Source: an uncultured Kordiimonas sp. (lineage in GTDB: Bacteria > Pseudomonadota > Alphaproteobacteria > Sphingomonadales > Kordiimonadaceae). Taken from it: DNA of 64,000 nucleotides. Below the pieces are notes generated by a model that saw only the letters and a program-made list of their open reading frames with translations, searched no databases and was not told the DNA's origin. The number at the start of each line of letters is the position of its first letter. Positions within the stretch are counted from its first letter, which is position 1. Where the stretch lies: the NCBI GenBank assembly GCA_947503575.1, contig CANNDZ010000001.1:558001-622000 (forward strand), given 5' to 3'. The translations under genes were made by a program, and so were the position numbers. Positions 55,146 through 61,953 of the stretch are shown in pieces.

Positions 55146-56120
55146 TCACCTGCTGATACGGAAAACACGTCGCTTAGCTGTAATTGTTTTCTTGATCTCA
55201 TTCGCTACTGCTTGCGCAACGGGCGCTGGGAAAGCATTTCCCACTTGCCTATATTGCGGTGTCTTTTTGCCAGAAAATATCCAGTCATCTGGAAATCCTT
55301 GTAAGCGAGCAACCATTCTTACAGTAAGTTTGGGCATGCCAACAAAGTCTCTTTCTGGCGCAGACTCAGCTATTAATTTCCCGTTTACACCAAGGCTTGC
55401 CCAGGCACGTTTTGCTCTGGTCGGGCCTAAGTCAGGTCCACCGTGTTTCATCGATCCACCAACAATGGTTGGGGCGATTTCATTGGCTTTGTCTTTCCAC
55501 TTTTTCGCACCAAGCCAGCCATTTGCCGACATGAGGTCAAATAGAACTTCACCTACAGGCGGTGGATTTATTAGGTTTGGTGTTGGCCAAGAAAAGTTTT
55601 CAGCAAACTCATTTTTTATGGCGACAATTATTACTCTGGGGCGCAACTGCGATACACCATAATCAGATGCATTTAGAAGTCGCCATTCAGCCACGTAACC
55701 CAGTTTTTTTAGCTGTTGTTTTAATCCATTGCGATAATCTTCAAAAACTGTGGAGAGAAAGCCCCTAACGTTTTCCAGCATGATGGCTGTAGGTTTCGTG
55801 GCCTCGATGATTTGCAGGGCAGAAGGAAATAAGTTTCGTTCGTCTCTTTCACCCAATTGTTTCCCTGCAACGGAGAACGGGGGGCAAGGTAGCCCGCCGG
55901 CCAATAAATCTACCCCTTTAAATTTGCCCGCTTGGGAGACAAACTCCCGGATATCTTGGTTTGCTATGTTCCATTCTCGTCTGTTAGCCGACAGGGTATT
56001 ACAACAATGCTGATCTATTTCGACTAATATTTGATGATTAAATCCAGCACCTTCTAATCCCAATGCTTGGCCACCAGCCCCTGCACATAGTTCTACTGAA
56101 GTAAGCAACCCACTCTCCAC
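55146..56120 (-). CDS. DNA (cytosine-5-)-methyltransferase
   Basis: 324 residues. Motif I LCAGAGGQALGLE, motif IV with the catalytic Cys79 in GLPCPPFS, motif VI ENV (116-118), motif VIII QLRPR and motif X RQVGNAFPAPVA are all present, so it should be active. The target region with KHGGPDLGPTRAKRAW resembles methyltransferases of the NaeI/NgoMIV type (GCCGGC), a prediction that fits the NaeI-like neighbour. The start may be the GTG at 56120 or a TTG at 56108 that has GGAGAG close by. It is 55 bases after the HEPN gene. Confidence 0.88.
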   Translation of the reverse strand: MESGLLTSVELCAGAGGQALGLEGAGFNHQILVEIDQHCCNTLSANRREWNIANQDIREFVSQAGKFKGVDLLAGGLPCPPFSVAGKQLGERDERNLFPSALQIIEATKPTAIMLENVRGFLSTVFEDYRNGLKQQLKKLGYVAEWRLLNASDYGVSQLRPRVIIVAIKNEFAENFSWPTPNLINPPPVGEVLFDLMSANGWLGAKKWKDKANEIAPTIVGGSMKHGGPDLGPTRAKRAWASLGVNGKLIAESAPERDFVGMPKLTVRMVARLQGFPDDWIFSGKKTPQYRQVGNAFPAPVAQAVANEIKKTITAKRRVFRISR

Positions 56121-56175
56121 TCACAACAAATGTTCATATTATGTTCTTTTTGATTATGTAGTGCAAAATAAACAT

Positions 56176-56676
56176 TTATGTCAAATATTCTTGCAACGCT
56201 TTTTCGTATTCACAAAGCGTCGCAAACAAAAAAGACTGATTATTGAGTAAAACGGAGAAACCCATGAGGTGAGCTGTTTGCCCCTGCAGCTGTGTGTGTG
56301 CGAGACTATCTCTTCTAGTTTTCAAATCACCCAGTGTCGACTTGAGCCGTATGCGTCTAGCGTCTCCGACCCTGTCTTCTATGCAGTGCGTACCATGCAT
56401 GCCCACCATATGGATTAACATCATCCTAAAATGTTTCTCATAGTCGAAGCCATAGACTTTTTTCACGACTGTTTTGAATTCATCATCGAAATCGGTTCGC
56501 CGAAGACATTTTTGTCCGTATTTCAGCATTAGCTTGTCGACTTCTTCCTCAATCCAGCCACATAATTCGATTAATGCCACTTTACTTAAATAGCGCTGAT
56601 CTACGGGCGATCTTGAGGAGTTAAAACTTGCTTCCAGTCGCTTAAGTGACTGGACAATTTCATAACGCGCAACCAT
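56176..56676 (-). CDS. HEPN domain protein (RiboL-PSP type)
   Basis: 166 residues, all helical. The R-x4-H motif of HEPN ribonucleases is seen in RRDSLAHTQ (Arg122, His127), with the helical LIELCGWIEEEVDKL segment near the N-terminus typical of the RiboL-PSP-HEPN group. Many HEPN proteins are metal-independent RNases acting in toxin-antitoxin and abortive-infection systems. It begins three bases after the DUF262 stop, so the two are almost certainly translated as a pair. Confidence 0.72.
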   Translation of the reverse strand: MVARYEIVQSLKRLEASFNSSRSPVDQRYLSKVALIELCGWIEEEVDKLMLKYGQKCLRRTDFDDEFKTVVKKVYGFDYEKHFRMMLIHMVGMHGTHCIEDRVGDARRIRLKSTLGDLKTRRDSLAHTQLQGQTAHLMGFSVLLNNQSFLFATLCEYEKALQEYLT

Positions 56677-56679
56677 TGA

Positions 56680-57819
56680 TTATGGCCCAAATAAATCAAT
56701 GGCAGTCTGAATTCTTCCCCTGACACGGTCCTTCTTTGACAGGCCTTCCTTCAGCGCTTCATTTGAGAAATTAGGATGTTTTAGAAGTCTCAGCCATTTC
56801 ACTTGCGCAGCTTTATCAGTACTTCCTGCCAATTCTGATAGATTAGATATAATACCTACCAAAGCGGCTTCTAAGACAGCGATCGGCGGCCTATTTTTTA
56901 CGTCTTCATTCATGCATTTTTTGTACAGGATTGAAACCGCACTATTGAACAAGCCCCTTTTGTTATCTAAAAAGTCGCTAGACGCATTTTGATGCTTAAG
57001 CATGTAGTTGTTTAAAAACTTTGCAACATTGCCCTCGTATAATTGCAAATTATCATGTAGAGCGAATACCCGTAAAATCAATTCTTGTTTGACAAACCTT
57101 AAGTTTTTCCCGGGCTTCATGCCGTTTATCTGACGCCACTCGTCGTTCTGGTCCAATTCTCTCAGAAGCATGTTAAGCGAACCGCTAAAGATGCAATTTC
57201 TAATCTCTTGATTGTTGAGTTTTTGTCCGCCCGAGTTCAACCTGTGAAATATCGTAAACAGATATTCCATATGTCGCATTTTAGAAAAATCGCAACGAAG
57301 AACGTTTACTGGAATTTGTGTATTCTCGATCAAGGAATGATACCTTGGGAGCAAAGATTTTTGCGTTTTTTTACTTGCTGTCTGTTTGCCTGCTAACTTT
57401 GGGTCAATATCGTCAAGAGTACTAAGTCTCCAGGGGTTTTTGACATCTAAGAACCGTATTACTGTTGAAATGCGTTGCAAACCATCAATGACCTGCCATT
57501 GATTTTGTCGATAATCGAAAGCAAAGCACATACTGGGGATTGGGAGTTGTTTGGCCAAGGAGTCAATAAATCGTGTTTGTGCAACTCCATTCCAGACGAA
57601 GTCTCTTTGGAAATCAGGTTGTATTTGCAGGACGCCTTGATGGTGCATCCTAAATAGGTCTGCGCATGACCTTAACTCGTTGTATGAAACTATATCCGAG
57701 GGTGGTGTTTCATTTGAATCGTCGTCCAAATATCCACTTTCACGAAGTTCTTTTTCGTCTTCTTCGCTAAATTCTTCATGGCCACCACTTTCAGTTTCAT
57801 CGTCCATATGTGTCACCAT
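56680..57819 (-). CDS. DUF262 family protein (ParB-like N-terminal domain)
   Basis: 379 residues. An acidic N-terminus (about 1-40) precedes the DUF262 domain with IQPDFQRDFVWN (67-77) and VIDGLQRISTVIRF (110-123), the latter being the DGQQR-type motif. The C-terminal HNH/DUF1524 part found in GmrSD enzymes is absent; instead a helical region follows to residue 379. DUF262 proteins take part in several anti-phage systems, where the motif is linked to nucleotide hydrolysis. It is the first gene of a four-gene minus-strand run with HEPN, methyltransferase and endonuclease-like genes. Confidence 0.8.
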   Translation of the reverse strand: MVTHMDDETESGGHEEFSEEDEKELRESGYLDDDSNETPPSDIVSYNELRSCADLFRMHHQGVLQIQPDFQRDFVWNGVAQTRFIDSLAKQLPIPSMCFAFDYRQNQWQVIDGLQRISTVIRFLDVKNPWRLSTLDDIDPKLAGKQTASKKTQKSLLPRYHSLIENTQIPVNVLRCDFSKMRHMEYLFTIFHRLNSGGQKLNNQEIRNCIFSGSLNMLLRELDQNDEWRQINGMKPGKNLRFVKQELILRVFALHDNLQLYEGNVAKFLNNYMLKHQNASSDFLDNKRGLFNSAVSILYKKCMNEDVKNRPPIAVLEAALVGIISNLSELAGSTDKAAQVKWLRLLKHPNFSNEALKEGLSKKDRVRGRIQTAIDLFGP

Positions 57820-57951
57820 CGCGTTTTAGAAACATTATCATTTCATACAGTTGCATATTGCAATTTTTATGTAAACCATGAGTCATGCCTGCACGGTATG
57901 TGGGACTGACGCCCAATCGAAATAGCGCTCAGGTGTTTGCAACGGCGTGCA

Positions 57952-58401
57952 TCAATCCCGAGCGGTGCGGAAGCTAACGGCGCGGCGCATCATCTCGCCT
58001 GTCAGGCGTATCTGTCTGCGGAACCAGCGCACAATACGGTACCGGAACCCCACAATCACCCGGCGGCGCGCGCGGCGGCGACGCTCTGCCTCGGTCACGA
58101 CGCCCACGGCTTGGGTTGCCAGAATAAGCATCCGCACGGATCGACGGGACTTTCTGCCCGAATAGCCTGTTGCATCCGTCCGGCGGGGCAGCTTATCGCG
58201 CAATTTTGCCGGCATCAGGGTGCCCCTTCTAAAGGGCGAAGAAGCGCCGCCTTCTGGGGTGCGATCAGGATCTTTGTAGAGGGTTTGGTTTTGCTGTTTT
58301 CGCGATACGGCGCGTTTGCGCTTTAGCGACCCCAGTTTTACAGCCCGGACAATGGGCTTGCCCACGCGCTCATAAAAAGAGAATGTCCGCCCCGTAGGCA
58401 C
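57952..58401 (-). CDS. Hypothetical basic protein (doubtful)
   Basis: A 149-residue frame starting at a GTG two bases after the DUF533 stop. It is very rich in Arg and Lys (for example EAERRRRARRRVIVGFRYR) and has no recognisable domain or ribosome-binding site. Several frames are open in this GC-rich stretch, so it may not be a gene. The remaining space 57820-57951 is the promoter side of the DUF262 gene and AT-rich. Confidence 0.25.
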   Translation of the reverse strand: MPTGRTFSFYERVGKPIVRAVKLGSLKRKRAVSRKQQNQTLYKDPDRTPEGGASSPFRRGTLMPAKLRDKLPRRTDATGYSGRKSRRSVRMLILATQAVGVVTEAERRRRARRRVIVGFRYRIVRWFRRQIRLTGEMMRRAVSFRTARD

Positions 58402-58403
58402 GA

Positions 58404-59147
58404 TTATGCCACTGTTGCGGCGTCCGCGCTGGCGTGCAAATGCTCGACCAGATCGGGCGCAAGTCGCAGGCGCGACGACAACATACCGAGATAGTCTCTT
58501 TGTGCCACTGTGTCCCCCCCTATGACCAAAATGGAGGCCATATATACCTCTGATCCGACTTCGGGGCAATGGCTGGCTGCCACCAGGTCATCAATGCTGG
58601 TGGGGTGAGCCAGTTGTGTTTCCACAAATATGCGGTGGGCCGTATGCACGCCGCTGTTTTCCAGGTGTGTGCTGATCTGTATTTGATCATCCTGATTGAA
58701 ATGGCGGTCGGCCTTTGCAGCCGATACCATGGCTTTGATCAAGAGGCGCGAGAGGTCATCCTGCGCCGAGGCGGTAACCGGCAAAAAATTGGTGCCGAGC
58801 AATGGAGGAGCAGACACGGGCTGGCTCGGCACAGCGGCCATGTCGGGGGAATCAAAAGCGGAATGAGGGGTAGCATTCCACTTTTGCCATGCAGTATAGG
58901 CAAGGCCGCCAACAACAGCGACACCGCCCAGCCGCATGGCTGAATGCGCAAGTTTGCGCGGTGATTTACCGCGAAGAAGCAGCCCGGCGAGCCCGCCAGC
59001 CGTTGAGCCGGAAGAAGGCTCGCCGAAACTGCAAATCAACTGTCCAATGCCACTGCCTGACCGGCCTGGATTGCGCTGCCGGTCTGTGGGTGCCTGATTG
59101 GATGGACTAAGAAAAGTGTTCATCAGGTTGGCTGCGACATCGAACAT
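58404..59147 (-). CDS. DUF533 (YebE/TerB-like) membrane-associated protein
   Basis: 247 residues. A Gly-rich N-terminal part, one hydrophobic segment (about 90-105, GGVAVVGGLAYTAW), a Pro/Ala linker, and a C-terminal TerB-like helical domain (SRLLIKAMVSAAKADRHFNQ and onward). This is the layout of DUF533/YebE inner-membrane proteins of unknown role. Sites of the ATAG-N7-CTAT type lie 91 bases upstream of its start, suggesting control by the OxyR-like protein encoded next door. Confidence 0.8.
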   Translation of the reverse strand: MFDVAANLMNTFLSPSNQAPTDRQRNPGRSGSGIGQLICSFGEPSSGSTAGGLAGLLLRGKSPRKLAHSAMRLGGVAVVGGLAYTAWQKWNATPHSAFDSPDMAAVPSQPVSAPPLLGTNFLPVTASAQDDLSRLLIKAMVSAAKADRHFNQDDQIQISTHLENSGVHTAHRIFVETQLAHPTSIDDLVAASHCPEVGSEVYMASILVIGGDTVAQRDYLGMLSSRLRLAPDLVEHLHASADAATVA

Positions 59148-59237
59148 TGTTGATCTCTTGTGAAACTAAATTCAAACTTGCCCCCCTAAGATGGCAGGAT
59201 TTTTGATTTGCTCAAGGGGTCTGGAACGAATGTTCTG

Positions 59238-59268
59238 ATAGGAAATGCCTATCGAGATAGGTTTCTAT
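59238..59268. promoter_or_regulatory. OxyR-type ATAG/CTAT site cluster upstream of DUF533
   Basis: ATAG (59238-59241)-N7-CTAT (59249-59252), then ATAG (59257-59260) and CTAT (59265-59268). The first pair has the exact half-site spacing known for E. coli OxyR; the spacing to the second pair is shorter (4 instead of 7). The cluster is between the oxyR-like stop (59391) and the DUF533 start (59147). The rest of the gap 59148-59390 shows nothing else. Confidence 0.5.
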
Positions 59269-59390
59269 GATCGCTTTGATTGGAAAACTTCAAGCCTTCT
59301 GATCTGGTGCCTGTTTTGGTTCCTTTTCGGATGCCTGATTGGCTGTTGATGTAACCCTGCTGGCCTGATGGTTGATGGGATTGTAGGGGG

Positions 59391-60323
59391 TTAGCTTTCG
59401 ATCACCAAGTTGGGGAAGCTTTTGCGGCACACATCACGGATCACGTCTGCAAGCTGGTTGTAGGCCGGGGCTCTGCCCGCGCTTTTGCGCCACACCAGCC
59501 CGACCGAGCGGGTGACCGTGCGGCCCTTCAGGCGCTTGACCGTAATCTCGCTTTGGGCGGAGATTTCCGACTGGGCATACAAGGCTGGAAGGAAAGTGAC
59601 CCCCATTCCCATGCCGACCATATGACGCAAGGCGTCCAGGCTGGTGCCTTCATAATCCCGCAGGCGGGTGGCGCCAAATTCCTTACAGAGCGTATTGATT
59701 TGGTCATGCAGGTGATACTGCGGGCTCAGCGACAGGACCTGCATGCCGGCCAGGTCGTCGGTGTCTATTTCATCCTGTTCGGCAAGGGGGTGGTCAATCG
59801 CGACCGCCAGATACAGGGGTTCGCGGAACAGGCGACAGGTGACCAGTTCGCTGCCCACGACCGGAAGCTGGGCGAGGATAACATCGTGTAGACCGCGTGT
59901 TAGTTCATGCACCAACTGGTTTGGCGGTGCCTCCCGCACATACAGGCTCAGCTCCGGGTGCTGTTTGTGCAGTTTTGCCACCACGTGCGGTAACATATAG
60001 GGCCCCAGCGTTGTTTTGGCCCCAAGCCGGATGGTGCCCACAAGCCCATGCTGCGCCCCGGCGGTGAAATCAATGATGCTTTGCAGTTCATCAAGCACCC
60101 GGCGTGCGCGGGCGCTCACTTCCCGTCCGACCGGGGACAGGTTAACGCCGCTGCGGTCCCGTTCCACCAGTTGCACACCCAGTACTTCTTCCAGATTTTG
60201 GATTTGGGCGGAAAGCGATGGCTGGCTGATGTTGCAGGCTTCGGCGGCGTAACGAAAATGCTTGGCATCTTCAAGGGCGACAAGGTAGCGCAATTGCCGG
60301 AGGGTAAGCTTGTTGATTTGCAT
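59391..60323 (-). CDS. OxyR-like LysR family regulator with altered redox cysteine
   Basis: 310 residues, standard length. The LysR helix-turn-helix has FRYAAEACNISQPSLSAQIQ; the C-terminal domain follows OxyR closely (TSLDALRHMVGMGMGVTFLP). Aligned with E. coli OxyR, the peroxidatic Cys199 in GHCLRDQ is replaced by His204 (QYHLHDQ), while the partner Cys208 is kept as Cys213 (NTLCKEFGA). Peroxide sensing by the classic disulfide is therefore unlikely; another signal or another thiol may be used. ATAG-N7-CTAT occurs 65 bases upstream of the start, which suggests self-control. Confidence 0.85.
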   Translation of the reverse strand: MQINKLTLRQLRYLVALEDAKHFRYAAEACNISQPSLSAQIQNLEEVLGVQLVERDRSGVNLSPVGREVSARARRVLDELQSIIDFTAGAQHGLVGTIRLGAKTTLGPYMLPHVVAKLHKQHPELSLYVREAPPNQLVHELTRGLHDVILAQLPVVGSELVTCRLFREPLYLAVAIDHPLAEQDEIDTDDLAGMQVLSLSPQYHLHDQINTLCKEFGATRLRDYEGTSLDALRHMVGMGMGVTFLPALYAQSEISAQSEITVKRLKGRTVTRSVGLVWRKSAGRAPAYNQLADVIRDVCRKSFPNLVIES

Positions 60324-60387
60324 AAGACGGTAAGCCTTTCGATCTGGGCGACTTTCAATTTTAACCTGACGTTCGGTACCATGATAG

Positions 60388-60402
60388 ATAGGAATTTCCT
60401 AT
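60388..60402. promoter_or_regulatory. OxyR-type site upstream of the oxyR-like gene
   Basis: ATAG-GAATTTC-CTAT, part of a 17-base perfect palindrome (GATAGGAA-T-TTCCTATC, 60387-60403). It lies between the oxyR-like start (60323) and the divergent unassigned transcript, so the regulator may act on both sides. Confidence 0.6.
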
Positions 60403-60409
60403 CCAAAGT

Positions 60410-60746
60410 GAAGAGTTGATCGTATTTTATATTTTTGGTGGTGGGATAGCTATGCCGCACTTCGTCAATTTAAGATCTCAAGAAACCAGAGCTGAAGCTA
60501 ATATTGATGATGAAATGACGGCAGGGCAGATGGGGCGCGGCACCACCATTTTTGCGCGAAAATGTAATTTTTTGAGCATTTTTCGTCATTTTTCTGCTCA
60601 AAAGTGTCTAAAAATACGGCCCCTTTTACTGAAATTTAACATTCAACCCGTAATGTTATGATTATTGATACAGCTTATTAGCTCCCTTGATCTGACTGTG
60701 TCCCGCGGAACCGTGCCATCTCCCCCGATTGCGGTTCCGCTTTTTT
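60410..60746 (+). other. Unassigned transcript region ending in a strong terminator
   Basis: Between the oxyR-like gene and the gene at 60859 no recognised coding gene exists. A hairpin GCGGAACCG (60705-60713) with CGGTTCCGC (60732-60740) and six T at 60741-60746 shows that something is transcribed rightward. Candidates are a small RNA or a 69-residue frame (60452-60661) without family or clear ribosome site. The divergent arrangement is like E. coli oxyR and the OxyS RNA. Confidence 0.4.
60705..60746 (+). terminator. Rho-independent terminator
   Basis: Nine-pair stem GCGGAACCG/CGGTTCCGC with an 18-base loop and TTTTTT directly after. It serves no annotated gene and marks the end of the unassigned plus-strand transcript. 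Confidence 0.85.
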
Positions 60747-60858
60747 GTAGCCTAAGCCAAGGTCAGATGGATTAGAGCAAAAGCCAATTCCATCAGAACT
60801 TACTTGCATCCGACCACCGGTTCATCCTTAAATGCTGTGGGGGTGTGCGAGGGATAAC

Positions 60859-61692
60859 ATGCTGACGAAACGACTGTTTTTCATATGCTTATTGTTGGTC
60901 GCAAGCGCTGCGCTGATTAGGCCTGCCACCGCGCAGACATTGATTGATACTGATGACCCGCGCCAACTTGGGCTGGACATTTATTCTGCCGTTAACCGGG
61001 TTGCGGAGCCTGCGACTATTGCACTACGCCTGCAGTCTCTGGTTCGGATTTTCCGCTTTCGTTGTACGCGGTTAACCGATTATCAGGTGTTCTCCCAGCG
61101 CACAAATATCATCGATTTCAAGGTGAAGTGCAGCGGCGACTCGCTCTATGGCGTTACCGTCGCTTCCAACGGGTATGTCGCTGTTTACGGTGGCAATGGC
61201 ATGGTATCCAGTTTTAACCGCAATGACGGATTAATCCTGGTTTTTGACAATGAAGGTGCGCTTTCGGGGGATCGGTCACTCACTGTCGGGCAGGCTGTTG
61301 GCAGTACGGTGGACCGGCTGGAGCTGGAAGAAGATATTAACATTGTCTATGTCATGGGAACCGTTGCCTCAATCCTCGGGTTTATGATGATATTTGGCCT
61401 TGTGTGGTGGCGCGCCTGGAAGTTCCGTCAAACGCGGAAACCACGCCAACGCATGAAACCCATGCAAAAACACAGGGTTAGCGCATCTTCTGACGCCAAA
61501 GACATGTTCATGAAAGAAAGTACCGAGGTGGTGAAAAATGTTTTCAAGCACCCGCGTGGCTTTTTCATCGCCCGGGGTAAACGCGGTAAACGCCGCTTTT
61601 TCAAAAGCATGGTCTGGGCGAAAGTATATGCGGCAAGGGGCTGGCGGCTATTTGAAATCAGCGCTCCGGAGCGCGAGCCTGATACCGTTTAA
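60859..61692 (+). CDS. Exported, membrane-anchored protein of unknown function
   Basis: 277 residues from the ATG at 60859 (AGGG upstream). A signal peptide (cleavage near ATA-QTL), a soluble domain (about 25-160) with two cysteines (FRCTRLTD, VKCSGD) that may form a disulfide, a membrane segment (about 170-190, VMGTVASILGFMMIFGLVWW) and a very basic cytoplasmic tail. I do not recognise a family. It is convergent with the small membrane gene behind the EAL gene. Confidence 0.72.
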   Translation: MLTKRLFFICLLLVASAALIRPATAQTLIDTDDPRQLGLDIYSAVNRVAEPATIALRLQSLVRIFRFRCTRLTDYQVFSQRTNIIDFKVKCSGDSLYGVTVASNGYVAVYGGNGMVSSFNRNDGLILVFDNEGALSGDRSLTVGQAVGSTVDRLELEEDINIVYVMGTVASILGFMMIFGLVWWRAWKFRQTRKPRQRMKPMQKHRVSASSDAKDMFMKESTEVVKNVFKHPRGFFIARGKRGKRRFFKSMVWAKVYAARGWRLFEISAPEREPDTV

Positions 61693-61730
61693 ACCAATGA
61701 TGTTTTTATGTGCAATAGCACGCCCCGCTA

Positions 61731-61943
61731 TCAGCGGCGAAACGGCGATGTCCAGGTAACCCCGGTGACCGCCGCGACAAAATCAGCAGCGAAAACAAGT
61801 ACAATCAGCAGACCAACAAACTGCAGTAGGTGCGGGGCCACCCATGGCACAACACCGACCTGCATGCGTTTCTCCCGCCACCGACCAAACAGCCAGATGA
61901 GCGCCCCGGCAAGCATTCCGATAACAGCATACCAGGTGGTCAT
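61731..61943 (-). CDS. Small two-helix membrane protein
   Basis: 70 residues from the ATG at 61943, with GGTAGG upstream. Two membrane helices (TWYAVIGMLAGALIWLFG and LLQFVGLLIVLVFAADFVAA) are linked by a short basic loop. It begins 10 bases after the EAL gene's stop, so it is probably co-transcribed. Function unknown; the frame also allows a TTG three codons earlier. Confidence 0.55.
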   Translation of the reverse strand: MTTWYAVIGMLAGALIWLFGRWREKRMQVGVVPWVAPHLLQFVGLLIVLVFAADFVAAVTGVTWTSPFRR

Positions 61944-61953
61944 GATTGCCAAC

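Noticed and set aside
57937-58326. 129-codon plus-strand frame beyond the DUF262 gene
   Set aside because: No ribosome site, no domain, low-complexity Ala/His/Arg content in a stretch where several frames are open.
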